Shown: positions 35,597-44,284, numbered from the stretch's first letter. The stretch: DNA of 64,000 nucleotides from Serratia surfactantfaciens (GCF_001642805.2 NZ_CP016948.1:2356001-2420000); one strand, 5' to 3'. Notes: generated by a model from the sequence alone, not told the origin. Numbers and translations: made by a program.

Positions 35597-36106
35597 TCAG
35601 TAGCTGCGCTGCCAGGCGAGATACTGATCGTATTTGCGCAGCGCAATGCGGTAGTTGTTGTGCGCCGCGGAAGGCAGATCGTCGATGATGCGCTGATGGC
35701 TGGCGCTGTTGGCGAACTTGTCCGCCGGGTAGTTGCGCGCCACCAGCATTTCGTCCAGCCGGCGCAGCCGCACCACATACTCGCGGATGGTGCTGTGGCT
35801 CATCTCGGTCTGTTCGAACAGATACTGTTTGAACGCCATGATGTCGAAATAGCTCGGGTGGCTGTTGCAGGAGATCTCGCTGCAAAAGCGGCACAGCGCG
35901 GTCAGCTCATGCTGTACGTTCAGCCAGACCGCGTCGTCGATCGGCTGATCCATGCGCGCGATGGCTTCTTTATTGATGATCTTGCCGCGAAACACCAGCG
36001 CCATGCGGTCCAACAGTTTACCGCACTGGGAGCAATGGGTCTGGCTGTGCTTGTAATCTTTCAGGTAACGGCTAAGCGGCCGTTTTTTCAACAGTATTCC
36101 TGGCAT
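35597..36106 (-). CDS. fliZ: Flagellar regulator FliZ
   Basis: FliZ is a DNA-binding regulator that raises flagellar gene expression and represses sigma-S-dependent genes in E. coli; it regulates flagella and virulence in relatives. The 169-residue protein has the core RRPLSRYLKDYKHSQTHC-like start, the alpha helix similar to sigma-70 region 3 (FEQTEMSHSTIREYVVRLRRLDEML) and ends NNYRIALRKYDQYLAWQ. ATG 36106 was chosen because it just precedes KKRPLSRYL as in E. coli; no strong ribosome site is seen, which fits coupling with fliA 57 bases upstream. Confidence 0.9.
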   Translation of the reverse strand: MPGILLKKRPLSRYLKDYKHSQTHCSQCGKLLDRMALVFRGKIINKEAIARMDQPIDDAVWLNVQHELTALCRFCSEISCNSHPSYFDIMAFKQYLFEQTEMSHSTIREYVVRLRRLDEMLVARNYPADKFANSASHQRIIDDLPSAAHNNYRIALRKYDQYLAWQRSY

Positions 36107-36162
36107 AAGGGGCAGTCCGATTGTCGCATGAGTCTTCGAGTTGAGGGGGCGGCGAGCCACCG

Positions 36163-36885
36163 TCAGGTATCGTTCGCCAGCCGCGCGCGCAGCCGTTTGA
36201 TCGCCTGACTGTGCAGTTGGCTGACGCGGGATTCCCCGACGTCCAGCACGGCGCCGATCTCCTTGAGGTTCAACTCTTCCTGGTAATACAGCGTCAGCAC
36301 CATTTTTTCGCGCTCCGGCAACGCCTCGATGGCGTCGATCACTCGCTGGCGCAGGCTGCCTTCCAACAGGTGATGCAGCGGGTTGGCCTCTTCATGCCCT
36401 TCCAGCATCGGTTCCGCGTTCTCGCCATGCTCCTCGCGCCATTCGTCGTAGGAGAAAAGCTGGCTGTTATTGGTGTCCAACAGAATTTGACGGTACTCAT
36501 CCAGCGAGATATTCAGCGTCTGCGCCACTTCCGTCTCGCTCGCCGGACGGCCATAACGCTGTTCCAGTTGCCGCATCACCTGTGCGACCTCGCGCGCATG
36601 GCGCCGCACGCTGCGCGGCACCCAGTCGCGGCTGCGCAGCTCGTCGAGCATCGCGCCGCGAATGCGCTGCACCGCATAGGTGGTAAAGGCGGTTCCCTGT
36701 AGGGCGTCATAACGCTCAACGGCGTTCAATAACCCGATTCCCCCGGCCTGCAGCAAATCGTCGAGCTCCACGCTGGCGGGCAGCCTGACCTGCAGGCGCA
36801 ACGCCTCGTGGCGCACTAACGGGACGTAGCGCAGCCAGAGAGAATTTTTGTCCATCACGCCTTCGGCGGTATACAGATCGCTCAC
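36163..36885 (-). CDS. fliA: Flagellar sigma factor FliA (sigma-28)
   Basis: FliA directs RNA polymerase to late flagellar promoters. The 240-residue protein is nearly identical to the E. coli one: region 2 (LPASVELDDLLQAGGIGLLNAVERYDA, TAFTTYAVQRIRGAMLDELRSRDWVPRS), region 3, and region 4 with NLKEIGAVLDVGESRVSQLHSQAIKRLR. The region-2 and region-4 promoter contacts fit the TAAA/GCCGATAA boxes seen at fliC, fliD and flgK here. It heads the fliAZ operon, downstream of the fliC terminator. Confidence 0.97.
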   Translation of the reverse strand: MSDLYTAEGVMDKNSLWLRYVPLVRHEALRLQVRLPASVELDDLLQAGGIGLLNAVERYDALQGTAFTTYAVQRIRGAMLDELRSRDWVPRSVRRHAREVAQVMRQLEQRYGRPASETEVAQTLNISLDEYRQILLDTNNSQLFSYDEWREEHGENAEPMLEGHEEANPLHHLLEGSLRQRVIDAIEALPEREKMVLTLYYQEELNLKEIGAVLDVGESRVSQLHSQAIKRLRARLANDT

Positions 36886-37013
36886 TATGTCTTAAACCTG
36901 CGGATAAGAGAGTCAGCGCTATTATGCTTAGGGGGCGAAATGCCAATCGGCTGAACAGTCGCACAAAAGAGGCTTTATTTGCGCCATGTAATAACCGCGC
37001 GGTGCGCGAACAT

Positions 37014-37044
37014 AAAAAAACCCCGCCGAAGCGGGGTCTTTTTG
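37014..37044 (-). terminator. Rho-independent terminator of fliC
   Basis: Stem ACCCCGC / GCGGGGT with CGAA loop (37020-37037), 23 bases after the fliC stop; minus strand continues with TTTTTTTATG. Confidence 0.88.
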
Positions 37045-37067
37045 CGACAGTTAATCGGGAGAGACGA

Positions 37068-38123
37068 TTAACGCAGCAGGGACAGTACGTTCTGAGTAGA
37101 CTGGTTAGCCTGTGCCAGAACAGAGGTGCCAGCCTGTTGCAGGATGTTGGCACGGCTCATGTTGGACACTTCGGTCGCGTAGTCAGCGTCCTGGATACGA
37201 GACTGAGAAGCAGCCAGGTTGTTCACGGTGCTGTTCAGGTTGTTGATAACAGAATCGAAACGGTTCTGTACCGCACCCAGGGAAGAACGCAGACCGTCAA
37301 CCTGTGCCAGCGCTTTGTCCAGGGTAGCCAGTGGATTTTTAACACCAGCGTCAGTGCCGGAATCAGTCACTTTACCGTCATCAGCAACTTTAGCTTTGGT
37401 GTAAGCAACATCACCTGTTGCATCATCTTTGGTTGCGATGAAGTAAGCTGCTTTACCGTCTGCGTCGGTACCTGAAACCAGAGTCTGGCCTTTAGCCAAG
37501 CCAGTCACATCAGCGTCAGCCTGTTTTGTTGCATCGCTATCAACAGTGATCTTGGTACCAGTAGCGATTTCAGCGCCTGCTTTTGCAGATTTAGTAGTAA
37601 CGTCGAAAGTATCCAGGCCCAGTTGCTTAGCGTCGATTTTTTTCAGGTCGATATCGATGGTTTCGCCGTCGTTAGCGCCAACCTGAATAGTCAGTTTCTG
37701 ATCGCTGCTCAGCACTTTCACGCCGTTGAAGTCAGTCTGCTCGGAGATGCGGTTGATTTCAGCCAGACGCTGAGTGACTTCGTCCTGGATGGATTTCAGG
37801 TCGCTGGTGGAGTTAGAACCGTTCAGAGCCTGTGCGGTCAGACGACGAATGTTCTGCAGGTTGTCGTTAACTTCGTTCAGTGCGCCTTCAGTGGTCTGTG
37901 CCAGAGAGATACCGTCGTTGGCGTTACGGGAAGCCTGAGTCAGGCCTTTGATGTTAGCGGTGAAACGGTTGGAGATCGCCTGACCCGCAGCGTCGTCTTT
38001 AGCGCTGTTGATACGCAGACCGGAAGACAGACGCTCAATCGCAGTGCCCAGAGAAGACTGAGATTTGTTCAGGTTGTTCTGCGCCATCAGAGACAGGCTG
38101 TTAGTGTTGATTACTTGTGCCAT
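37068..38123 (-). CDS. fliC: Flagellin FliC
   Basis: The filament subunit, exported through the flagellar apparatus. At 351 residues it is much shorter than E. coli FliC. The conserved N-terminal D0/D1 region ([20 protein letters not shown] to about residue 165) and C-terminal D1/D0 region (from about residue 255, ending [12 protein letters not shown]) are intact; only about 90 residues of surface-exposed variable domain lie between, rich in Asp, Ala, Lys and Thr. The gene is transcribed from a near-consensus sigma-28 promoter 93-120 bases upstream of the start. Confidence 0.97.
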   Translation of the reverse strand: MAQVINTNSLSLMAQNNLNKSQSSLGTAIERLSSGLRINSAKDDAAGQAISNRFTANIKGLTQASRNANDGISLAQTTEGALNEVNDNLQNIRRLTAQALNGSNSTSDLKSIQDEVTQRLAEINRISEQTDFNGVKVLSSDQKLTIQVGANDGETIDIDLKKIDAKQLGLDTFDVTTKSAKAGAEIATGTKITVDSDATKQADADVTGLAKGQTLVSGTDADGKAAYFIATKDDATGDVAYTKAKVADDGKVTDSGTDAGVKNPLATLDKALAQVDGLRSSLGAVQNRFDSVINNLNSTVNNLAASQSRIQDADYATEVSNMSRANILQQAGTSVLAQANQSTQNVLSLLR

Positions 38124-38216
38124 TGTTTGCTTTCCTTACGAGTCAGTTGCGTTCTTCGCAACACAGTTAAAAGGTTCGGGCTTATTTGCCCACGGCGTCA
38201 ACCACCGTCCCCTCAG

Positions 38217-38243
38217 GTATCGGCCCTCCCCCAACAACCTTTA
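38217..38243 (-). promoter_or_regulatory. Sigma-28 promoter of fliC
   Basis: On the minus strand TAAAGGTT (38243-38236) and GCCGATAC (38224-38217) are separated by 11 bases. This matches the FliA consensus TAAAGTTT-N11-GCCGATAA at 14 of 16 positions. Confidence 0.92.
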
Positions 38244-38337
38244 GAATTTTTTTATTTTTTTTTGCGTCTGCGGCAATGGCGGAAATAACGCGCTTTTTCC
38301 CTCTTCTATTGCGCCATCGGTTTTTTGTTTTTTTCGG

Positions 38338-38364
38338 TAAACTTTTTCATCACTGAGCCGATAA
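38338..38364 (+). promoter_or_regulatory. Sigma-28 promoter of fliDST
   Basis: TAAACTTT (38338-38345), an 11-base spacer and a perfect GCCGATAA (38357-38364) lie 41 bases before fliD. FliA-dependent expression of the cap and chaperone genes follows. The promoter is back-to-back with that of fliC. Confidence 0.92.
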
Positions 38365-38404
38365 CGCGTAAAGCGAATAAAGTCATCATCAAGGAGAATT
38401 ACAC

Positions 38405-39805
38405 ATGGCAACGATCAGTTCATTAGGTCTCGGCTCAGGACTCGACCTCAACGGCTTGCTGGATAAGCTGACTAAAGCGGAACAACAGCGCCTGACCCCT
38501 TACACCACCAAACAGTCCAGCTATAACGCACAGCTGACCGGTTACGGCACGCTGAAAGGTGCACTGGAAAAGTTCGACAATCTCAGCAAAGAGATGGCGA
38601 AAGAGGACTCCTTTAAAGCCACCACCGCCACCGAACACGACGCCTTTAAAATCACCACCAACGCCAAGGCAGTGCCGGGCAACTACGTGGTGGAAGTGAA
38701 CAAACTGGCTCAGGCGCAAACCCTGACCACGCAGGCGAAAGTCAGCGACCAGGGCGCTAAATTAGGCGCTGAAGGCGTGACGGACCGCTCATTGACCATC
38801 ACCGCCGGCAATCCGCCTAAAGAAACCAAGATCCCGCTCAGCGACGATCAAACCTCGCTGCTGGAGCTGCGCGACGCCATCAACGGCGCCAAAGCCGGCG
38901 TCACCGCCAGCATCATGCGCGTCGGCGACAACGACTATCAGTTGGCGGTCAGCTCTTCCACCACCGGCGAAAACAATAAGATTTCTCTGCAGGTCGATAA
39001 TGACGACAAGCTGGGCGATATCCTGAACTACAACGCCACCCGCGGCACTGGCACCGCCATGAAGCAGACGGTTGCGCCGCAGGATGCGGAGCTGATGGTA
39101 AACGGCACCGCTATCAAGCGCAGCACCAACTCGATCAGCGATGCCCTGCAGGGTGTCACCATCGATCTGAAAACCAAAACCAAAACCGATGAGCCGCAAC
39201 ATCTGGTGATCAGCACCAACACCGCCGGCACCACCGACAAGATCAAAGAGTGGGTCGACAGCTATAACTCGCTGCTGGACACCTTTAATGCGCTGACCAA
39301 ATATACCCCGGTGAAAACCGGCGAAGCGCCAAACCCAACCAACGGTCCGCTGCTCGGCGACAACACCCTGCGCGGCGTTCAGTCGTCGATCAAAAGCGCC
39401 CTCAGCGGAGTCCAAGATAACCCGGAGTTGAAAGGCCTGGGCAACCTCGGCATCTCCACCAACACCAAAACCGGCAAGCTGGAAATCGACAGCGCCAAGC
39501 TGAAAAAAGCGATGGATGAAAAACCGGATCAGGTCACCAACTTCTTCGTCGGCAACGGCAAAGACACCGGCATGGCCACCGAGATCCACAACGAGATCCA
39601 AAGCTACATCAAATCCGGCGGCATCATCGAGAACTCGACCAAGAGCATTAACACCAACCTCGATCGCCTGAACAGCCAGATCACCACGGTCACCGCCAGC
39701 ATTCAGAGCACCATCGACCGCTATAAACAGCAGTTCGTTCAGCTGGATACCATGATGTCGAAAATGAACGGCACCAGTAACTATTTGGCTCAACAGTTCA
39801 AGTAA
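38405..39805 (+). CDS. fliD: Flagellar filament cap protein FliD (HAP2)
   Basis: FliD forms the pentameric cap at the filament tip that folds arriving flagellin. The 466-residue protein begins ISSLGLGSGLDLNGLLDKLTKAEQQRL, has the FliD_N coiled coil to about residue 60, the central variable domains D2/D3, and the FliD_C coiled coil (from NTNLDRLNSQITTVTASIQS) ending in NYLAQQFK. AAGGAG seven to eight bases before ATG 38405. It heads the fliDST operon. Confidence 0.97.
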   Translation: MATISSLGLGSGLDLNGLLDKLTKAEQQRLTPYTTKQSSYNAQLTGYGTLKGALEKFDNLSKEMAKEDSFKATTATEHDAFKITTNAKAVPGNYVVEVNKLAQAQTLTTQAKVSDQGAKLGAEGVTDRSLTITAGNPPKETKIPLSDDQTSLLELRDAINGAKAGVTASIMRVGDNDYQLAVSSSTTGENNKISLQVDNDDKLGDILNYNATRGTGTAMKQTVAPQDAELMVNGTAIKRSTNSISDALQGVTIDLKTKTKTDEPQHLVISTNTAGTTDKIKEWVDSYNSLLDTFNALTKYTPVKTGEAPNPTNGPLLGDNTLRGVQSSIKSALSGVQDNPELKGLGNLGISTNTKTGKLEIDSAKLKKAMDEKPDQVTNFFVGNGKDTGMATEIHNEIQSYIKSGGIIENSTKSINTNLDRLNSQITTVTASIQSTIDRYKQQFVQLDTMMSKMNGTSNYLAQQFK

Positions 39806-39829
39806 CCCTTAATCAGGTAAAGAAACAAC

Positions 39830-40240
39830 ATGTATAACCGTAGCGGCACTCAGGCCTACGCACAGGTCAGTCTGGAAAGCGGCGCCATGAGCGCCAGCCC
39901 GCACCAGTTAATCGTGATGTTGTTCGACGGGGCGCTCAGCGCCCTGCTTCGCGCACGCATTTTGATGAACCAGGGCGATATCGCAGGCAAAGGCATGGCG
40001 CTGTCCAAAGCCATCAACATCATCGACAACGGCCTGAAAAGCGGCCTCGACCATCAACAGGGCGGCGAGATCGCCGAAAACCTGGCGGCGCTGTATGACT
40101 ATATGAAACGCCGGCTGATGCAGGCCAACCTGCACAACGACGAAGAGGCGATCGCCGAAGTGGTCAAGCTGCTGGAAAACATCGCCGACGCCTGGCGCCA
40201 GATCGGCCCCAACTACCACCCTTCGCAGGACGCCGTGTAA
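39830..40240 (+). CDS. fliS: Flagellin export chaperone FliS
   Basis: A 136-residue helical cytosolic chaperone that binds the C-terminus of flagellin and prevents premature assembly. Family landmarks YAQVSLESGAMSASPHQLIVMLFDGALSALLRA (in two parts) and YDYMKRRLMQANLHND are present. The TAA stop shares its last A with the fliT start. Confidence 0.96.
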   Translation: MYNRSGTQAYAQVSLESGAMSASPHQLIVMLFDGALSALLRARILMNQGDIAGKGMALSKAINIIDNGLKSGLDHQQGGEIAENLAALYDYMKRRLMQANLHNDEEAIAEVVKLLENIADAWRQIGPNYHPSQDAV

Positions 40241-40608
40241 TGGAACGTCAACAACAGCTCTTAGCCGCTTATCAACAAATCTATGCCCTGAGCAGCCAGA
40301 TGATCGCGCTGGCGCAGACCGGGCGCTGGGAAGAGCTCGTTGAGCTCGAATTCGCCTACGTGACGGCGGTGGAAAAAACCGCCGCCTTTACCGGCCAGGC
40401 CGGCCCGTCAATGGCGTTGCAGGAGATGCTGCGCAATAAGTTGCAGCAAATTCTCGACAACGAAACCGAACTAAAACGCCTGCTGCAGCAGCGCATGGAT
40501 GAGCTGAAAATGCTGATCGAACAGTCCACGCGCCAAAACGTGGTCAATAATACCTATGGTCAGTTTAACGACCGTTCGCTGCTGTTGGGGGAGCCACAGG
40601 TCCGATAA
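40240..40608 (+). CDS. fliT: Flagellar export chaperone FliT
   Basis: A 122-residue, Gln-rich helical protein. FliT chaperones FliD and inhibits FlhDC, linking cap export to gene control. It begins MERQQQLLAAYQQIYALSSQM and has the pattern of four helices; the C-terminal helix that folds over the FliD site runs to QFNDRSLLL. Its ATG overlaps the fliS stop as TAATG. Confidence 0.93.
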   Translation: MERQQQLLAAYQQIYALSSQMIALAQTGRWEELVELEFAYVTAVEKTAAFTGQAGPSMALQEMLRNKLQQILDNETELKRLLQQRMDELKMLIEQSTRQNVVNNTYGQFNDRSLLLGEPQVR

Positions 40609-40916
40609 GATCGACAATACCGGCGAAAATGGATTAAATAGCACTATGCGCTATTACTCTCGGGTTAGGTTAGGATATTAATCTATGGCATTTGAATTAT
40701 TCAGTTTATGGGTAATTGGTAAAATGCGCGCTTTGAGCTTTGCTCTCACTTTAATGGATAAACATCATCCCGACACGGACGTTTTCTGTTCAGCAGGAAA
40801 TTGATTTTTGATAGATAAAACTCGCCGCTGTGTTTCACGGCCCATGGAAAAATGTTGCTCCGACGCTGATCAAAGCGTAAAGATATTCTCAGATAATGGC
40901 TGCGAAATGAATATCG
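40609..40916. other. Intergenic region between fliT and the AraC-family gene
   Basis: About 308 bases, AT-rich, without a clear gene or an obvious terminator. It marks the left edge of the non-flagellar insert in the cluster. A possible 39-codon frame at 40685-40804 is noted but not called. Confidence 0.45.
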
Positions 40917-41777
40917 ATGGAACGTACAATTAATCTCTGTCCTGGAATTGGTGCCTCAGCGCACATCATTCAGCATACTGAATTATTATTCCCTTCAGTC
41001 TATTTTGAGCAACCACATCTGTATCTGATACAACAAGGCCATAAGCGCGTGCGCTGGCAACAACAGGAAGTGGTGGCTCATCCCGGCGAGCTGTTGATTA
41101 TCGACGGCGGTCAAACGGTGGACATTATTAATGGCCCATCCGAAGAAGGTGTTTTCAGCTGTCAGTTGCTGACCTGCGATCCGCTGCTGCTCAACGTCCA
41201 GCCGCCGGTAGAAGAAATGCCGCCATCGATGCCGTTCGACGCCGTCCTGACGCTGCGCAACCTGCCCTGTGCCCTGAAACACAGCTTTGAGACCACCAGC
41301 CTGGCACTGGCGCTTCGGCAGCGTTTTCCCACCCTCATCGTGCGGCACAAAATGCTGGAAATTCTGCTGTGGTTGGCCCAGTTCGGTATTCGCTTCATCC
41401 ATAACGAAGCCAAGGATCTCACGCAGCGCGTGCGCCGCTGCCTGGCGACCGATCCGCACAGCATTTGGACAGCGGCCAAAGTCGCGGAAAGCCTGTCGAT
41501 GAGCGAAGTGATGCTGCGTCGCAAACTGTCGATGGAAAATACCGCGTTGCGCAATCTGATGATCGACGTGCGTATGAGCAGCGCGCTGGCCCTGCTGCAG
41601 TCGACCGACTGGCCTATCTCCGCCATTGCGCAACATGTCGGCTATGAAAGTGCGTCGCGTTTCGCCGAACGTTTTCGTAAACGCTTCGGTTTTGCGCCTA
41701 CCGCCATTCGCGGCCACCAGAGAATTATGGAGCCCGGCCTCCAGGGGGGCGAGGCGATAGTCGCCGGAGAAACCTAA
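40917..41777 (+). CDS. AraC-family transcriptional regulator
   Basis: A 286-residue regulator. The N-terminal half resembles the cupin-like sensor of AraC proteins (PHLYLIQQGHKRVRW, PGELLIIDGGQTVDI). The C-terminal half has the two helix-turn-helices: AAKVAESLSMSEVMLRRKLS and PISAIAQHVGYESASRFAERFRKRFGFAPTAIR (about residues 185-270). Target and effector are not known. It is a single gene inserted between fliT and fliE; a link to motility control is possible but unproven. The start at 40917 lacks a strong ribosome-binding site. Confidence 0.85.
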   Translation: MERTINLCPGIGASAHIIQHTELLFPSVYFEQPHLYLIQQGHKRVRWQQQEVVAHPGELLIIDGGQTVDIINGPSEEGVFSCQLLTCDPLLLNVQPPVEEMPPSMPFDAVLTLRNLPCALKHSFETTSLALALRQRFPTLIVRHKMLEILLWLAQFGIRFIHNEAKDLTQRVRRCLATDPHSIWTAAKVAESLSMSEVMLRRKLSMENTALRNLMIDVRMSSALALLQSTDWPISAIAQHVGYESASRFAERFRKRFGFAPTAIRGHQRIMEPGLQGGEAIVAGET

Positions 41778-41881
41778 ATAGACGCGCAACAAAACGGTTT
41801 TATTTAACACAAGCCCTTAACGGTTGTAACAATGCTGAGATACGCTATGTAACGTCCACCCGCCGAACAGCGAATTAAACG

Positions 41882-41989
41882 ATGCATAATGAAAAGCGGT
41901 TATTTTCTCTGGCAATAATGTTGTTGGGGCTGTGGCTGTTGGCACTACTGTATGAAGAAGACATGATGCGCTTACTTGCCGCACAATAA
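41882..41989 (+). CDS. Small single-pass membrane peptide (35 aa)
   Basis: A short frame with a basic start (MHNEKR), one strongly hydrophobic helix (LFSLAIMLLGLWLLALLY) and an acidic end (EEDMM). It has the form of a small membrane protein. No good Shine-Dalgarno is visible. It ends immediately before a hairpin at 41992-42016 that it shares with a second small frame on the other strand. Family not recognised. Confidence 0.4.
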   Translation: MHNEKRLFSLAIMLLGLWLLALLYEEDMMRLLAAQ

Positions 41990-41991
41990 GA

Positions 41992-42016
41992 CGACCAGGC
42001 TTTTTATCGCCTGGTC
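41992..42016. terminator. Hairpin between two convergent small membrane ORFs
   Basis: Stem GACCAGGC / GCCTGGTC with a loop of about nine bases (TTTTTATC region). It lies between the stop codons of the two small frames and could end both transcripts, although no T-run follows directly. Confidence 0.5.
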
Positions 42017-42021
42017 AGACT

Positions 42022-42117
42022 TCAATCCAGTTTGACCAAAATGCCAATTAACACGGCGAGCACCGTCAACATTAAAATACTGATCAAACGCCATCTGGAT
42101 TCGCTTTTACTGCTCAT
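42022..42117 (-). CDS. Small single-pass membrane peptide (31 aa)
   Basis: A 31-residue frame starting at ATG 42117: polar/basic N-terminus (MSSKSESRWR) then one hydrophobic helix (LISILMLTVLAVLIGILV) ending KLD. Charge pattern fits a Nin-Cout or Cin small membrane protein. The ribosome site is weak (GACGGG about six bases upstream). Family not recognised. Confidence 0.4.
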   Translation of the reverse strand: MSSKSESRWRLISILMLTVLAVLIGILVKLD

Positions 42118-42253
42118 TGACCCGTCTCGAATAATAACCCTACTAATAAGGTTATAATAAACGCTCGCCTGCGCATTCAATAAGCCCGGCAGCACAGGTT
42201 TCATCCCTCTATTCGGTGCATTGCCCTCCCTTTCCCGCCGGTGCGGGCACCGG

Positions 42254-43186
42254 TCATGGCCGATGCGACATCGACGGCGCAACAAGCGCCAATTTTCCCG
42301 GCAGCTCCGCCACCAGTTTGTCCACCGCCAGCCGCACCTTAAGCGGCTGATAAGGCATAAAGGGCCACACAACGCTCACCGGAAAACTGAGGCTGGACTC
42401 ACCGCGCATGACCTCCGTCAACGTCCCCGCCATCAACCGATCACGCACCAGCCACTCCGGCAGCCACGCAATGCCGGCACCGGCGGAAACCGCATCGACG
42501 ATCCCCTGCATATCATCCATCATCATCTTGGCCGGCGGCCTGAACGACCGGAGTTCACCGTCTGCGCCGCGCAGCTGCCAGGGCAACACGACGCCGCCGT
42601 GTAAATACCCGACGGCCTGATGCCGGCTTAACGCTTCCGGCGTCCTGGGCTCGCCGTGGCGCTGTACGTAATCGGGCGAGGCGCAGAGGATCATGCCGTG
42701 TTCCCCCAGTCGCCGGGCAACCAGACTGCCGCTGTCCGCCAGCTCACCGATGCGCACCGCCAGATCGAATCCCTCGTCGATCAGATCGATCCTGCGATCG
42801 CTGAACGACATCTCCAGCGTCAATAGCGGGTGCTCATTCGCCAGCGCCGTCAGCAAGGGCGCAATGCACAGATGGCCAAACAATACCGGCACCGAGACTC
42901 TGAGGCGGCCGCTGACCTGCATCTTGCCGCTGTCCAGCTGATTTTCCGCCGCCTGCACATTCGCCAACGCCTGCCGGCAATGTTCATAGTACAACGCCCC
43001 TTCATCTGTCAGGCTCAGGCTGCGCGTGGTGCGCATAAACAACATGACCCCGAGCCGATCCTCCAGGCGCGACACGATTTTGCTGACCGCAGAACGGGTC
43101 AGATGAAGCTTGTCTGCGGCGGCGGCAAAACTGCCGCCTTCCGCCACGGCGACAAAAGCCGGCAGTGCGCTGAGATCGCTTTTCAT
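42254..43186 (-). CDS. LysR-family transcriptional regulator
   Basis: A 310-residue regulator of the CrgA/YafC-like group. The winged helix-turn-helix covers ALPAFVAVAEGGSFAAAADKLHLTRSAVSKIVSRLEDRLG (residues 6-45) in short segments, followed by the substrate-binding domain (GRLRVSVPVLFGH, DRRIDLIDEGFDLAVRIGEL, VSAGAGIAWLPEWLV). It is divergent from azoR across about 130 bases, the usual arrangement for a LysR regulator of the neighbouring reductase. ATG 43186 chosen over an in-frame TTG at 43210. Confidence 0.9.
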   Translation of the reverse strand: MKSDLSALPAFVAVAEGGSFAAAADKLHLTRSAVSKIVSRLEDRLGVMLFMRTTRSLSLTDEGALYYEHCRQALANVQAAENQLDSGKMQVSGRLRVSVPVLFGHLCIAPLLTALANEHPLLTLEMSFSDRRIDLIDEGFDLAVRIGELADSGSLVARRLGEHGMILCASPDYVQRHGEPRTPEALSRHQAVGYLHGGVVLPWQLRGADGELRSFRPPAKMMMDDMQGIVDAVSAGAGIAWLPEWLVRDRLMAGTLTEVMRGESSLSFPVSVVWPFMPYQPLKVRLAVDKLVAELPGKLALVAPSMSHRP

Positions 43187-43314
43187 CTTATGTTTCCAAT
43201 TTGGAATCAATAATGTGAAAACCTATCACCACTGGTGAATACTAAGCAATGATAACCTGCAGTCATTCCGGTACTCCCGGTGAAATCCACAGATTACCGT
43301 CAGAGGACAACCAC

Positions 43315-43914
43315 ATGAAAAATATACTGGTGCTCAAATCCAGCATTATGGGAAACGACTCGCAGACCAATACCCTGATTGATCATTATCTGGCGGAACG
43401 TCGGGCCAAAGGATATGACGATAAGATCGTCGAACACGACCTGGCGGCGTTGGATCTGCCGGTATTGGACGGCGAGCTGTTCAGCGCGCTGCGCGGCGCG
43501 GAAAACACCAGCCAACGCGCCAAAGCGGCGGTGGCGCTCTCCGATCGACTGATTGCCGAACTGAAAGAGAGCGATCTACTGCTGATCGGCGCGCCGATGT
43601 ACAACCTCAACGTACCGACCCAGCTGAAGAACTGGTTCGATCTGGTGGCCCGCGCCCGGGTAACGTTCAACTACACCGCCACCTATCCGGTTGGGTTGGT
43701 CGAGGGCGTCAATGCGCTGGTGTTCAGTTCACGCGGCGGCGTGCACGTCGGTCAGCCAACCGACGCCGTGACGCCCTACCTGCGCTCGGTGCTGGGGCTG
43801 ATGGGAATTGGCGACGTGCAATTTATCTATGCTGAAGGGCTGGACATGAAACCGCACGGCCACGCTCAAGGGTTGGCGAATGCTCACGAGCGGATCGCAG
43901 AATTGGATGGCTGA
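43315..43914 (+). CDS. azoR: FMN-dependent NADH-azoreductase AzoR
   Basis: A 199-residue flavodoxin-fold quinone/azo reductase using NADH and FMN. The FMN phosphate segment is LKSSIMGNDSQTNTL near residues 6-20, the flavin ring contact LLIGAPMYNLNVPTQLKNWFD near 85-105, and FSSRGGVH is the third FMN loop. These match E. coli AzoR, which protects against thiol and quinone stress. The frame could extend to 43249, but ATG 43315 follows GAGGA at seven to eight bases and begins the fold. Ends in a terminator at 44031. Confidence 0.93.
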   Translation: MKNILVLKSSIMGNDSQTNTLIDHYLAERRAKGYDDKIVEHDLAALDLPVLDGELFSALRGAENTSQRAKAAVALSDRLIAELKESDLLLIGAPMYNLNVPTQLKNWFDLVARARVTFNYTATYPVGLVEGVNALVFSSRGGVHVGQPTDAVTPYLRSVLGLMGIGDVQFIYAEGLDMKPHGHAQGLANAHERIAELDG

Positions 43915-44030
43915 GGTAAACGTACAACGGCATTGATTTGTTATAACATAACAAATATGATAACCGCGTCGGCGCCACTTCGAGCGGGCGTCGACGCTCC
44001 TACATTACACAAATGTTTTATCGCACCTTC

Positions 44031-44060
44031 AACCAGCTATTTCGATAGCTGGTTTTTTTT
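44031..44060 (+). terminator. Rho-independent terminator of azoR
   Basis: Ten-bp stem AACCAGCTAT / ATAGCTGGTT with a TTCG tetraloop, followed by six T. About 117 bases after the azoR stop. Confidence 0.92.
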
Positions 44061-44083
44061 GTCCATCGGCTGGGGCCACGACG

Positions 44084-44284
44084 TCAATATTGCCGGGCGA
44101 CGCGTTTCATCTCTCGCTCGCCGGGCGACTGCGTCTTCACGGACAGCGGTGCGACAAACGCTTTCCATTCTTTGCTGCTTTCCTGCTGAGCCGCATTCTT
44201 TTGGGCCGATGAATAATCATCGTTTTGCCCAGCGCATCCTGACAACGCTATCAAGGCCAGAACAAAACACCGTGATTTGCACAT
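44084..44284 (-). CDS. Small putative lipoprotein (66 aa)
   Basis: A 66-residue protein with a short signal peptide and lipobox LSGC (lipid-modified Cys17), followed by a polar, Gln/Ser-rich linker and a basic end. Function unknown. ATG 44284 is preceded by AGGG eight bases upstream, better than ATG 44290. It lies between azoR and fliE, transcribed away from azoR, and is monocistronic. Confidence 0.6.
   Translation of the reverse strand: MCKSRCFVLALIALSGCAGQNDDYSSAQKNAAQQESSKEWKAFVAPLSVKTQSPGEREMKRVARQY

Noticed and set aside
40685..40804. 39-codon frame between fliT and the AraC-family gene
   Set aside because: AGGA lies 11 bases before the ATG, but the peptide has no signal, helix pattern or family and the region is AT-rich; too weak to call.
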